DNA of 64,000 nt from Phaseolus vulgaris (GCF_000499845.2 NC_023750.2:27959177-28023176), one strand, 5' to 3'. Numbered from the stretch's first letter, positions 43,857-56,887 are shown. The notes: generated by a model not told the origin, from the letters alone. Translations and numbers: made by a program.

Positions 43857-44219
43857 TGATATGATTCCAATAACAAGATATAGATGTTTCATAGAGATGT
43901 TATGGAGTCAACTTGAGTTGGAATATGAATAAGCACTTTTCTAGAATTGGATCAATGTTCTTTCATACAAGAACTCACCAAAACTTAAGCCACCAAACCA
44001 AAACTCATGTAGAAACCCATTTCTTGTCAAATGAACCGATAGAAATGTACAAGAATGGACAAGCACCAATTAAAACTACCTAGAAAGCAAATGAACCGAA
44101 CAAAAGCATGAAAGAAAGCTATTGAACCGATTAAAATTGCTAACAATTGAAATGAACCAAACAAAACAACAAATGGAACAATTGAACCGAACAAAAGTGC
44201 AAGAAAAGCCTAATACATG

Positions 44220-45036
44220 TGATCCTGCCTGTTGACCAGAACGTTGAAGCTTGCCTCGTCAAACTTGGATCGACGTGTGCGCCGCTTCAACCTCCGTCCT
44301 TCGTCACGATCCACCTCAAGAACCTGCAAAAGAACAGAGCGGCGCCGCTGCGACCGATCGCACTCCAACGCCCAAGTCTGTGACTGAACCACCAAATACT
44401 AAGAGTAACACTCAAGAACTCTCAAGGAACCGTGAACCAGTTCTCTCTCAGTATACTCAAGATCTCGCAAGCGTAAAGAAGACAATCTGAACATGCGTAC
44501 CTCAGAAGTTCGTTGGGAAACCCTTATATACCTGGTCACTTTCTCTCTCCTGGCAGTTACACATCTGGACACGTGGCTCGTATCCAGCTGTACACGTGCC
44601 ATCATCTGGAGCCTCCTTGACTTGGGCGCTGCTTCTGACTCTCCTTTGGCTAAGTTACTTATGCATGATACTACTTAGTGCATAGTTGCCTTGGAGCGCG
44701 ATCTCTACTGGGATTGGCGAGTTAGGGTGCCTTCGTATACACCTTCCCTGTGGTCTCGCCGGCCGCCTTCATAATCTGCACCGCCTTCATCTTCGGCGAT
44801 GTCCTTGTTCCGGCGATCTCTAATCACTTGGTCGCCTGAGTTTACATCTGGCGACTTCATCTTTAACCCGGTGACCGCCGGTTCCGGTGTGCTGGAGATC
44901 GGAGCACGCCAACTTAATAACTGGCGACTTCACGAGCCCCCCGACTTCCTTCCCTTCTGCCAACCTGGCGTCTCGTCAACACGCCTATACCGTAGCTTGA
45001 TGCCACGTCATCACTTCCGACTACTAGGGCGGTACA
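44220..45036 (-). repeat. Tat-2 3' LTR
   Basis: 817 bp ending at 45036 (GGTACA on the + strand). The adjoining CAAGCCCCCCAGTCTT (45035-45050) is the polypurine tract on the minus strand. Confidence 0.95.
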
Positions 45037-45391
45037 CAAGCCCCCCAGTCTTAAGCGAAGACTTGTCCAGCGAAAAGACTAAAGGAGTCATGTCAATACC
45101 AATCTACGTGACGCTGGCGCAAAATTCCAAGCGGTTGTACTTTTTGCTTTCCTGACGCTCCACCAAACACTCCCCCCATCGCTCGACACGTGGCTTCATC
45201 AACGGTTACCTTCAATTGACGTTTGCGCTTCCCAAACCCATTTCGAAAAAACCCTTAAACCCATTTCGCTCCACTGTTCCATCACTTTCTTCGTATTCTC
45301 AGACGCTTCAACTTTCTTCTGCAAAAGCTCTCAACGTTCTTCAACCTCCTGAATCACAAACTTCCTTCATCACTTTTCCGATCATAAAAAG

Positions 45392-45623
45392 GTACTTCCT
45401 TTACTTCTTCTGCTGGTTTTTCCTGCATTTTAACCGATTCGCATCATCCTTTAACTGTCTGGTGCATACGTTGTGGGCTGTTTTCTCTGTTTCTCCTTTC
45501 TCGTAACTTAGGGCTTCGTCTTCGTTACAACGAACCTTCGTTCATTCGTTTTTCACCCCTCTTTCACGATCGAGTCAGCCTCTGCGAACCCTGATCACCT
45601 TTTCTTTTCTTCTTCCTTTGCAG
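45392..45623 (+). promoter_or_regulatory. Predicted 5'-UTR intron of the Tat-2 antisense gene
   Basis: Donor AAAAAG/GTACTTCC at 45391/45392 and acceptor TTCTTCCTTTGCAG ending at 45623, directly before the ATG. Tat-1 keeps both signals (15503/15502 and 15270-15269), and there the acceptor is followed by eight extra bases before the ATG. This supports a real intron rather than chance. Confidence 0.6.
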
Positions 45624-48238
45624 ATGGCTCGCTCAAAGATCACCCCAAATCCTCCTCCCTCGTCACGAAACCCCTCATCTCAAGCACACAACCAACCGCG
45701 AGCACCTGGTGCTTCTTCTTCCCAGGCTGAGAGGCCTGCACCCCCCCGCTCTAACCTGGCTCAGGCTACTCCACCTGTCGCCGGAGGAGCCTCCGTTCCT
45801 ACCCCAGACTTCAAAACATTATACCCCTGGGCCACCTTGACCTTGTTGAAGGAAACCTCCTCTGTAAACTCTGCTGGGGCAGTTCTTCCTTTGAAGAAAG
45901 GGGACGAGCCTCACCTATCGTTCCACAAGGAGCACGACGAGAAGATGATGGTGCTACCTTGCCCCCCCGACTTGCAAGTGTGCGTCGACGACAAAGGGAA
46001 CACCGACGGGTTGTTCTGCTTCATATATACCACCTTGTTCAAGAAGGTGAAACTTAGGTTTCCCTTCACCCGCTTTGAAAGAGAGCTACTTACCGAGCTC
46101 GACATCGCCGCCGCCCAGCTTCATCCCAACAGCTGGGCGTTCGTGCGGGCCTTCCAGATCATGTGCGACCACTTGGGGCTGCCAGCGTCAGTGGACGTCT
46201 TTCTCTTCCTCTTCGAAGCCAAACACCCGGGAGATCGCCTGTGGGTGAGCCTCAATGGGATTGCTGGGAGGTCAATCCTCTCTATCTTCCAGCAATCCTA
46301 CAAAGACTGGAAGGGCAAGTTTGTCCAAGTGCGCCCGAACGACAAGGACGCCTCACTGCTCGACGGTTTCCCCTTGTATTGGGTAAACAAGGGGAACAAA
46401 GAGTCCAAAGGCAGCTTCAGGAGGCCAAGGAGTCCTGATAGCATGGGTGCCTTGGACAAGGACCTATGCTTCTTCTGGAAGAGTGTGGCAGACGCCAACA
46501 TTACTTTCCTCACTACCACACTCATCTCCTACGAGTTCTTCGAAGGTCAACTCGAAGTTCGCATAGGTTAGAACTCACCTCAACGTTTAAGTCTTTACTT
46601 TGACATTATCTCTGTTAACTGTTTCTGGGCGTCTTGTGCGTTGTGCACAAGACTTTGGTTTTATTTTCTGCATCTCTTATCTGCTTTTGCTGCACACTGA
46701 CTTATGCGTTTATTTTTCTCTCCGAGCTAACCCATGCATCTTTGCTTTATGCAGATCGTATGTTGGGTCAGGGCAAACTCGCTGAACTGAGGGCGCTCGC
46801 CCGAGCCCACGGGTTGGCATCGGGCTCCCAGACCGTGCCAAACTCTGTGGTGGAGATCGCCGCTGCACAAGGCAGATCGCCACCCAGAGGCCCAACTTCC
46901 TCCGAGGCCCAGCCCGCCAACCAGCGCAAGAAACTTATCCTCAGGAAACCAAAGAGGAAAACCCCTCAAGTGGTTCATGAGGAGGAAGAAGAAGACGACG
47001 AGGCGACTGAAGATGGCCTCGTCACCAAGAGGAAGAGGGTGGCGCCTTCTTCACCATCAGCTCCACCTCCACTCCCGACATCAACACCGCCATCCACACC
47101 AGCTCCGCCTCCAACATTGCTTCCCCCACCAGCTCCCGCCTCGCCAGTCCAAGCGATTCCATTGGCGTCTGCACCTCCTGTGGTTGAGGCCGCCGAAGCC
47201 AACTTCTTGGAGAACCCCCCGAGCGCCTCCACGCCTTATGTATCAGCGGGAGGGGATCCTCCTTCAAATGCTTCAACCGCAGGGGCTGCTCCAGTCGGGG
47301 ATGAGGGTGCTCACAACTCTCCAATCCTCATCACCGAATCCCCGACGTCGCCACCACGCCAAGAAGCACTCACTGAGCAACCAACTCAAGAGGGTGGCGG
47401 CGAAAACCAACAACAAGCCCCCCCGGTGCCTCCACCAGCAAACCTCTCTCTTGAGGTCAAAAGGGTATGGGAGCCCTTTTCAGCAAAACTGAAGATGATG
47501 GCGGAGGATTTCCCCTCCATCATCTCTAAAGCTGTGGAGAGTTCTACCAGGAAGCTCCAGGATGACCTCTTCGCACTCCGAACTGAGAATAGCACCATAA
47601 GGATTGAGGCGGAGAGGTTATCCTGCAATCTTACACTCGCCGAGATTGAACACTCCCGAGTAGAAGATGCCATGAGCACCGAGCTCCGGGTGGCGCGCAA
47701 GGAGGCCACCGATCTACGCCATAAGGTGCAGCTCTTGGCTCAAGAGAAGATTGAGCTGGAGAGCAAGATAGTACCTTATCGCGTCAAAGTGGCTGACCTG
47801 GAGGCCTTGATCAAAGCTGACGCCGCCAAGGTGAAGAACCTCGAGAAAAGGTCAGCCGATCGGGAGGTCTTCTTGGAGAAGGTGGAGAAAGAAAGAGACG
47901 ACACCATGGCCAAGCTCGCTGAAGCCAACATAGAAAACGGGAAGATCGCCGCTGAACTGGGCCAGGTGCAGGCAGAATCCAAGAAGGTTGCTGAAGACCT
48001 TCTTCAAGCTCGGGAAACCGTCGAAGAACTTAAGAAACAAGCTGAAGAGCTGAAGCAACAGAACGAGGGGCTGAAGAAACAGATCGAAGAACTTGACTTG
48101 AGCTCTGCCCAGATTCTTGCTGCTGGATTCGAGGCCGCCCGAGAACAGTTCGCCTGCCTGTACCCCGATCTATATCTTACCATGGTGTCTCTTAACAACG
48201 AGGTGGTGGACGGGAAGGTTGTTCCTGCTGAAGACTGA
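45624..48238 (+). CDS. Tat-2 antisense-strand protein (aORF), intact
   Basis: Exons 45624-46566 and 46755-48238, intron 46567-46754 (GT...TTTATGCAG), giving 2427 nt or 808 residues. The start MARSKITPNPPPSS aligns with Tat-1 MTRTK. Residues about 1-314 form an N-terminal domain (FPFTRFERELLTELDIAAAQ, SWAFVRAFQIMCDHLGLPA, FFWKSVADANI) that resembles the plant 'putative gypsy type transposon' family (recall, not a search). A basic stretch (RKKLILRKPKRK, KRKR; about 370-405) may be a nuclear signal. An acidic run and a proline-rich region follow, then a coiled coil from about 540 to 775, ending EVVDGKVVPAED. The gene converges on gag-pol and is transcribed from the 3' LTR side. Function is unknown; structural, silencing-related or transport roles are guesses. 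Confidence 0.8.
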
Positions 48239-49532
48239 TTGATTCCCTCCATCCACGATCTTATGCTTTCTCCCTTATCCAATCTGCTTGTAATAAACCT
48301 TCTCTTTTTCTGTACATGTGCCTTACACTGATGTTCACTTTATGATAAACTGATGTTTACTTTATGATAAGGTCTTTGTATTTCTTCTTATAACTTCTTT
48401 GGCTGCTTCATCTTTCCTTGCGCAATTTTCTTCAAGAAATTAACTTAGCGATTTCGTAAACGCGATTATATACTTAACTGCTTCGAACCACTGACTTTCG
48501 AATAACAATCACTCTAACAACTTGTAATTTCAAGGCAATGAACCTTAGCGTAAAATCGCTCTTCAAATAACGAACTTCACCTCAATTAATGGCTTAAGAC
48601 ACCGCTCACCCGATCTGCTTCATCAAAACGGGTCTTTGACTTTCTTGCCATTGCTTGAATTTCTCCTGGTCGCCAAAGACTCTTGGCGATATCAGCTTCT
48701 TCCTAGCTTCATAACTTGGCCATTGTTCCTTCATCTGGGGGTAGAAGCGCCTTTCGGATCCTTCTCTACCTTCTTGATCTTCAGAACGAGAGACCGGGTG
48801 GCTAGGCGTTCTCTTCGAACCTACCTTAGCCACCCTCCAAACTTCTTCCACCCTTTACACTATACCTGAACTCGTTCGAGACGAGAAGGATTTTATCTTG
48901 CCTGAACTCGCTCATAGGCGAGAAGGTCTTTAACTCGTGCCTCTACATTGCCCCAGGGATTACATCTCTTTCCCCAGAAACACTGAGGACTTTTGCTGGT
49001 GCCTCTACATTGCCCCAGGGGTTACATCTTCTCCCCCGCAGAAACACTGAGGACTTTTCGCTGGTGCCTCTACATTGCCCCAGGGGTTACATCTCCTCCC
49101 CCCCAGAAACAGAGGACTTTTCACTCTTTCTCGCCTGCACTCGCTCGACGGTGAGGAGGTCTTTATCTCGCCTCAGAACACGCGAGGGCGTTGAGGTCTT
49201 TTAACTGGTGCCTTCGATCGCCGAAAGACGATGAGGACTTTAACTTTAACTGGTGCCTCCGATCGCCGAAAGACGATGAGGACTTTAACTTTTTAGAAAG
49301 CATGCAACATATCTTTAACTTGCCTTAAATCACATATAAGTGACAAGGTCTTTCTTCAAAACTTTCGGAAAACAACAAGCATGCAATCTAAAACAACTTA
49401 AACTTCGAAAACTCTTCTTTACTGGGTGGCCTCGTTAAAAACCCTCCTTAGGGAAAAAAGAGTGCCCCCTTCAAACTGTTTTAACAGAAACATTGTAATA
49501 TAACTTCGTGTTTGTCTTTACTTACAAAGTTC
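48239..49532. repeat. Tat-2 spacer with short tandem repeats
   Basis: Non-coding. It contains three units with CTCTACATTGCCCCAGGGG...CAGAAAC...GAGGACTTTT (about 48940-49117) and two 45-47-bp units (about 49200-49290, CTCCGATCGCCGAAAGACGA). The conserved post-pol motif is at about 49430-49475 on the minus strand. It has the same kinds of repeats as Tat-1 but different copy numbers. Confidence 0.8.
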
Positions 49533-52500
49533 TTAACTGTAATATAACTTGAGGTGCGTGGCGTTCCAAGTGCGAGGAATCGCCCCTCCTTCCAATGTTT
49601 CTAAGCGGTAGGCGCCGTTCCCGAGCGCCTCGGTTATTCTGAACGGTCCCGTCCACTTAGGCGACAGCTTATTCTCCATCTCGTATTGGTGGGCTTTCCT
49701 CATCACCAGGTCGCCTTCTCTGAACTGTCTCGGCATCACCTTCGAGTTATATCTTCGTTCGATCCTTCTCTTCACCGCCTCAGCTTTCAACCTCGCCTCT
49801 TCCCTGACCTCATCCAGTAGGTCCAGGTTCAACCTTCTCTCTTCATTCGAGTCTTCCTCTACGAAGTTCTGGAATCTCGGCGAGCTCTCCTGGATCTCCA
49901 CTGGAATCATTGCGTCGCACCCATAGACCAAGCTGAACGGGGTCTCATGGGTTCCTGACTGCTCGGTGGTGTGGTACGCCCAGACTATACGGGGCACCTC
50001 CTCAGCCCAACTTCCTTTGGCTTTCTCTAGCCTTCTCTTCAAACCTCTTAGCAACACCCGATTGGCTGATTCTACCTGGCCATTCGTCTGAGGGTGCTCG
50101 ACGGATGCAAACACTTGTTGAATTCCCACCCCTTCGCACAGCTTCTTCAACAGGTGACTTGCAAACTGAGTCCCATTGTCCGACACCAGGCGCTTGGGCA
50201 CGCCAAACCGGCACACAATGTTCTTCCACACGAAACCTTCGATCTTGTGTGCGGTGATCTGGGCCACTGGTTCTGCTTCGATCCACTTGGTGAAATACTC
50301 AATCGCCACCACCAAGTACTTCATCTGCCTGATCGCCAGCGGGAATGGTCCCAGGATGTCGATTCCCCATGTATGAAACGGCCAAGGGCTGTAAATCGAC
50401 TTCAACTCCTCGGGAGGCGCCTTGTGCCAATCGGCGTGCTGCTGGCATTGCTTGCAGCACTGCGCATACCTCTTGCAATCTTCTCTCATCGTTGGCCAGT
50501 AGTAACCTGCACGGAGAGTCCTTGCGGCCAGAGCTCGACCCCCGACATGGCTTCCGCATATCCCTTCATGGAGCTCTGCCATAATTCTCGTACATTTCTC
50601 GCCATGCACACATTCCAGGAGTGGGTGAGTGAACCCAAACCTGTACAACTCGCCATCAATCATTGTGTACTTGCTAGAATTCTTCTTTATCTTCCTAGCC
50701 TCTGTCGGATCCAGCGGGAGAAGGCCATCCGCCAAGCACCGCTTGTACTGTGTTACCCAGGTGTCCGGCTCATGCGTAGCGCAGACCTGCGTCATGTTCA
50801 CCTTCTCTCCCCGACATGCTCTAATTCTCGGCGATCTCAAGGTCTCTTGGGTCAAGGATTTATGACTCCTCGCCGCTTTCTCCGTCGACTTGCTTATCTG
50901 AAGAACCAGGTGATCTGCCACAAATGCTCTTGGCGTCTTCAGAGTTTCTTGAATCACCGTCCTCTGCCTACCCCCTTGCCTGAACTGGCGAGCTTAGCTA
51001 GCAAGTCAGCTCGGGCATTCTGCTCTCTGGGCACATGCACCACTTCAAAGGAGGCAAAGGAACTCTTCAATTCCTGCACATACTCCAGGTAAGCCGCCAT
51101 TTGTGGATCTTTGGCCTGGAACTCGCCTGTTACTTGCCCCGTGACTAACAGCGAGTCACTCTTAGCCATCAGCACCCTGGCTCCCATCTCCTTGGCCAGC
51201 AAAATTCCGGCGATCAGCGCCTCATATTCTGCTTGATTGTTGCTGGCCTTGAAGGCAAACCTTAAAGATTGTTCGATCAGCACGCCGTTGGGTCCCTCCA
51301 AGATGACTCCAGCACCGCTACCCTGCTGGTTCGACGATCCATCCACTGAAAGCACCCAACGAAAGTTATCCCCTTCAACTCGTGTCGCCTCAGACGAGAG
51401 CTCGACCACGAAATCTGCGAAGATTTGCCCCTTAATCGGGCCTCGGGGCTCATACTTAATATCAAACTCCGACAGCTCCACTGCCCACTTCACCATCCTT
51501 CCCGCAACGTCGGGCTTCTTCAAGACCTTCTGGATGGGGAGATCAGTCATCACCAGAATTGTGAAGCTATGGAAATAGTGGCGTAACCTCCTCGCCGAAA
51601 ATACCACAGCCAGTGCAGCCTTTTCCAGGGCCTGATATCTCGTTTCGGGGCCCTGCAGCACCTTACTAACAAAATAAATAGGCTTCTGAGCCTGATCTTG
51701 GTCCTGGGCGAGCACCGCACTCACCGCCCTCTCAGTTACAGCAAAATACAACCTGAGAAGGGTTCCCACCAGCGGTTTGCACAAAACCGGCTGGCTCGCC
51801 ACATACTCCTTCAGCTTGAAGAAGGCTTCTTCACATTCCTTCGTCCAGGCAAACTTATTATTTCGTCTTAGACACTGGAAATATGGATGGCCCTTCTCTC
51901 CGCTAGCTGACACGAAGCGAGACAGGGCGGCCATCCGACCTGTAAGCTGTTCTACTTCCTTCACAGTGGCTGGGCTCCTCATCGCCAAGATGGCGGCACA
52001 CTTATCAGGGTTGGCTTCTATTCCTCTCTCAGTTAAGAGGAAACCCAAGAACTTCCCAGCCTCCACGCCAAAGATGCACTTCTCAGGATTCAGCTTCAAC
52101 CTAAACTTGGCGATCGTCGTGAACAACTCCTCCAAGTCCGCAACGTGCTTGCTCTTTTTTGGCGAGGTCACGACCATGTCATCCACATATGCTTGCACAT
52201 TCCTTCCCAGCATTGGTGCAAGTACTCGATCCATCAACCTCTGGTACGTGGCCCCCGCATTCTTCAGCCCAAACGGCATCACCTTGTAGCAGTAGCACGA
52301 TCTCTCGGTCATGAAGGCAGTCTTCTCTTCATCCATGGGATGCATCTTGATCTGGTTATACCCTGAGAAGGCATCCAGGAAACTCAACAACTTACACCCT
52401 GCAGCACTATCCACCAGGGCATCTATGCTTGGTAAAGGATGAGTCCTTTGGACAAGCCTTATTCAGATCCGTGAAATCGACGCACATGCGCCATTTCCCA

Positions 52501-54968
52501 TTACTCTTCTTCACCAGCACGACATTGGCCAGCCAATCAGGGTACTGCACCTCCCTGATATGGCCGGCAGCGAGGAGTTTCTGCGTTTCGTCCCTGATCG
52601 TCTGCTCCTCTCCTCGTTGAACTTCCTTCTTCTCTGCTGCACTGGTCTCACCAAGTTGTCCATCGCCAAACGATGACACAAGAAGTCGGGATCGATCCCG
52701 GGCATGTCCGAAGCGGACCATGCAAATGCATCCAGATGCCGCTCTATCACCTTGGCGATCTGGTTCTGGAGCTCAACCTCTAGAGATCTTCCCAGCTTGA
52801 AGATCTTTCCCCCGATCTCTCTCTCGAGCCACTGCTCGACGGGTTTTGGCCTAGTTTCCCTGGCGATCACCGCCCTGGCGATTCCCAGCTCCCTCGCTTC
52901 CTCAGGGCGATTCCTCGCCTCTTCTTCCTCCAGATCGGCGTTCCCCTCCCCCAGCTCAGCATCCACCATCTCCACGTCTCTTCCGGCGATCTCTTCTATT
53001 ACCGTCGATCTGGGCTTCACACCAGGAGGCGGGGTGGTTGTCACGTAACTCACCGACCTCTTGTTTTTCAGGCTATTCTCATAGCACTTCTTCGCTTCTT
53101 TCTGGTCGGATTTGATGGTGATCACCACCCCCTCCATAGACGGCAACTTCACCTTCATGTGCCGGGGTTGATGGTGTGGCGCCTATTCTGTTGAGCGTGG
53201 GCCTTCCCAACAGAATGTTGTAGGCTGAAGGAGCGTTCACGACAAGGTATTTGATTTTCTCTGTTCTTGAACCCGCCTCATCTGTAAACGTAGTCCTCAA
53301 CTCAATGTACCCCCTGACCTCTACCTGGTCGCCAGCGAAACCGTACAAACACCCTCCATAGGGCCTCAGCTGGTCAAGGGGTAGCTCCAACTGCGTGAAA
53401 GTCGGCCAGAACATCACGTCTGTCGAGCTTCCTTGGTCCACCAGAACCCTGTGGACCTTTCTTCCTGCTGTGATCAACGAGATGACTATGGGATCGTTGT
53501 CATGAGGCACAACGTCCCGAAGATCTTGCTTGGTGAACGTAATGTCCACATCCGGCGAGTGGTCTTCAAACATATCCACCGTCATCACAGACCTTGCGTA
53601 CTTCTTCCTCTGTGATGCGGTGCATCCACCACCCGAGAAACCCCCTGCAATGGTGTGGATTTCCCCGTGCGTAGGCATCTCGTGCTGCTGAGCCTCTCCA
53701 CCTGCTGGTTGGGAGCTCGACGCGCCCCCCGTCCTTCTATCCAGCAAATAGTCATTTAGGAACCCGCTCTTAACCAGATGGTCGAGCTGGTATCCTAAAG
53801 CCAAGCACGAATCCACGGTGTGGCCAAAGCCCTGGTGAAACTCACACCAGGCGTCTGGCTTTGGTCCCAGCACCTTGTCGCCCACCTTCTCGGGCGCTTT
53901 CAACCTAGCAGATATATTGGGAATGGCGATCAGGTCCGCCAATCCCATGACAAACTTGTGCTTTGACGGGCGGTTGTAGTCCCGGCGTGCTGGTTGCTGG
54001 CGCCCTTGGCCACTACCCTTGTTCTTCCTTGGATCATAAGGATGGCGAGTCCTCTGATCCCTTCTGGCCGCTGCTGTCTCCAGCACCCTCTGTGGCTGGA
54101 TCCTGGTCTGGGCGCGTGGCCTAGCGGGAGCCACGCTTCCTCTCTTCTCGGCGACTTCACTCTCGTCGGCGATGTGGGCCACCGCAAGTCGCCTAACCTC
54201 AGCAAACGTGGAGGGGTGAGCCCTGATCAATGCCTCGCAGAATGGTCCCGGCAACACGCCCTTCTTGAATGCGTAGACCAGCATTTCTTCATCTTTGGTC
54301 GGCGATCTGACCATCTGCGCCCCAAAACGATTGAGGTAGTCCCTGAGGGACTCTCCCTGATACTGCCTTATGTCGAACAAGTCATAAGACACCCTGGGCG
54401 GTGCCTTGTTCACAATGTACTGCTCGACGAAGATTTTTGAAAACTGTTGGAAGTTGGTTATGTGACCGGTAGGCAGGCTCACAAACCATTCCAGCGTCGT
54501 TCCCTGGAGTGTGCTTACAAACATCTTGCAGTACACGGCGTCTGATCCTCCTAACAGCATCATCTGCGTATGGAACGTGGTGAGATGAGCCTCAGGATCC
54601 TCCACGCCGGTAAAAACAGCCTTAATAGGTACCACACTCGCAGGAATAGGCGTGTCGGTAATCGCCTGAGCGAAAGGCCTAGGAAAAACACGAGGCGGCG
54701 TCGACGGCGCGACCTCTTCAGCGACTGGACGCCCTCGCTGCTCCTGAAGAGCTTGACGCAGCTCTTCAGTCACTCTGCTAAGCTCATCATTCCTGGCCCG
54801 AGAGGCGACCAGGTCCTCATGCATTCTCGCCTGCTCTATGCGCGAGGCTTCCACATTCGCCTGCAACGAACGCATAATCTCCACCATCTGCGCCATGGTC
54901 ATGGCGCCGGCGCCTTCAGCAGCAACGGGCGCAACTGGACTTAAGCGGTTGCTTCTCATTTTTCTCAT
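49533..54968 (-). pseudogene. gag-pol: Tat-2 gag-pol, four frameshifts
   Basis: Read leftward from the ATG at 54968-54966 (MRKMRSN). Same domain order as Tat-1: gag, protease (VLVDQGSSTDVMF), RT with YVDD (about 52180), RNase H, archaeal-type RNase H, integrase (intact HHCC, GIDILGPF, SDNGTQF and GPF module, ending LKLYYS). Breaks relative to Tat-1: a 1-nt insertion near 53163 (after protease), a 1-nt deletion near 52610, a 2-nt deletion near 52437 (both at the RT start) and a 1-nt deletion in a G run near 50970 (after RNase H). The last open frame, 50957-49533, covers all of integrase. Codon GAG is retained at the two sites where Tat-1 has TAG. Confidence 0.95.
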
Positions 54969-55379
54969 GAAACTTGACGAATCACAGAGTGCAACGAACA
55001 ACACTTCCTTCAGCGACGATCGATTCAGCGATCAATCGGTCAAAATTTCGCGAAACTGAGAAAGAAACCTCAAGAACACAGCGAACCTCCACAGAGACCT
55101 GCAACTCCACCGGAAACCAACGCTTCTTCCACGAAAAACCAAACATGCCAAAGAACTCAAATCTCACCGAACAAAATTCGCACAATCAGCAGAAAACTCC
55201 ACCTCACCGAACAAAAATCAAAACGAACGGTGGAAAATGCGAAATCACCGAACAAAACTTAGATGAACAGCGAACAGTGGTTGCACCAGCACACAACCAC
55301 GCAGAAAATACAAAAACCTCCAAGAACTCACGCTGTGGATGGGAACAGGTTTTACACGGACCCCACGGTGGGCGCCTGA
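54969..55379 (-). other. Tat-2 leader and primer-binding site
   Basis: On the minus strand GGCGCCCACCGTGGGGTC lies at about 55376-55359, then a leader with four TGTTCGGTG words. It lacks coding potential. Confidence 0.8.
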
Positions 55380-56196
55380 TGATCCTGCCTGTTGACCAGA
55401 ACGTTGAAGCTTGCCTCGTCAAACTTGGATCGACGTGTGCGCCGCTTCAACCTCCGTCCTTCGTCACGATCCACCTCAAGAACCTGCAAAAGAACAGAGC
55501 GGCGCCACTGCGGCCGATCGCACTCCAACGCCCAAGTCAGTGACTGAACCACCAAATACTAAGAGTAACACTCAAGAACTCTCAAGGAACCGTGAACCAG
55601 TTCTCTCTCAGTATACTCAAGATCTCACAAGCGTAAAGAAGACAATCTGAACGTGCGTACCTCAGAAGTTCGTTGGGAAACCCTTATATACCTGGTCACT
55701 TTCTCTCTCCTGGCAGTTACACATCTGGACACGTGGCTCGTATCCAGCTGTACACGTGCCATCATCTGGAGCCTCCTTGACTTGGGCGCTGCTTCTGACT
55801 CTCCTTTGGCTAAGTTACTTATGCATGATACTACTCAGTGCATAGTTGCCTTGGAGCGCGATCTCTACTGGGATTGGCGAGTTAGGGTGCCTTCGTATAC
55901 ACCTTCCCTGTGGTCTCGCCGGCCGCCTTCATAATCTGCACCGCCTTCATCTTCGGCGATGTCCTTGTTCCGGCGATCTCTAATCACTTGGTGTCCTGAG
56001 TTTACATCTGGCGACTTCATCTTTAACCCGGTGACCGCCAGTTCCGGTGTGCTGGAGATCGAAGCACGCCAACTTAATAACTGGCGACTTCACGAGCCCC
56101 CCGACTTCCTTCCCTTCTGCCAACCTGGCGTCTCGTCAACACGCCTATACCGTAGCTTGATGCCACGTCATCACTTCCGACTACCAGGGCGGTACA
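55380..56196 (-). repeat. Tat-2 5' LTR
   Basis: 817 bp, about eleven differences from 44220-45036. TATA box CTTATATACC (about 55684-55693) on the minus strand reads GGTATATAAG. Two CACGTG boxes lie near 55731 and 55754. Confidence 0.93.
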
Positions 56197-56887
56197 ACAT
56201 GATTCTAGAGTTTATGTGGACATGGAAATGGATGAATAAGATGGAAAAGAAAGGAGAACTTATGTGGTTGGAGTCCTTTGAGAGGAACACGCCACTTGGA
56301 GGATGCAAAGCTCCAAGATGAGTGGAGATGCCGCCACTTGAGGCTCCAAGATTGCTCTCAAGATAAGACTAGGTAAGAGAAAACACAAGTCTCTCAAGCA
56401 CTCACCAATTTGGGAGAATTTCGGTAGTCAAAATATCAAATTTGTATTAGAAAGACTCAAGCCCTCCTTATATAGGAGAAGGACCGGTCATGAAAGTACA
56501 AGAGGCTTACAAAAGAAGCTAACTAAATTTCCTTGTAACTCTTCCACTTCTAGCGCCTAAAGTGAAGGAGGAAGGGATATGTCTCTAGAATTTTCTAAAG
56601 CTAATATCTAAAGATGCTTTACACAAGAGGTATCTTTAGGTTTCCCTCTTAGCACCTACCTAAACAATATTCTATATTATTTACAAATTTATACAAAAGA
56701 AATTATAAAGAGAGACATTAATTGAAGCCCATTCTTGAGTCTTCTTTTGGCTTTAGGTTTGGTCCTCTCTTTATTTTAATTCTTCTTTAATTTTTTAGAA
56801 GACTAGAAGGAAGAACTTCAAATGTTTGGGTGAATGACCTCTTCCTCCATTAGTAAAATCCTCCCTTATTTGATCTCTATCACCTAG

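Larger units (their letters stand above)
44220..56196 (-). mobile_element. Tat-2: complete inverted Tat element
   Basis: 11,977 bp with two 817-bp LTRs (55380-56196 is the 5' LTR, 44220-45036 the 3' LTR) and a perfect TSD ACATG (44215-44219 and 56197-56201). The layout equals Tat-1: PBS (about 55376-55359), gag-pol (54968 to 49533), spacer, antisense gene (45624-48238, +). I count about eleven LTR-LTR differences, so its age is similar to Tat-1. It is the youngest layer in this stack. Confidence 0.95.
43857..56882 (-). repeat. Solo LTR of the TR-GAG family, split by Tat-2
   Basis: Two halves, 43857-44219 and 56202-56882, together about 1.04 kb. The minus strand starts TGATAGAGATCAAATAAGG and ends TTATTGGAATCATATCA, closely matching the TR-GAG-1 LTR ends. 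A perfect TSD CCTAG lies at 43852-43856 and 56883-56887. There is no internal region, so LTR-LTR recombination removed it. Confidence 0.9.

Noticed and set aside
50094..51092. 332-codon plus-strand frame
   Set aside because: Shadow of the Tat-2 integrase and linker region on the minus strand, with no domain of its own.
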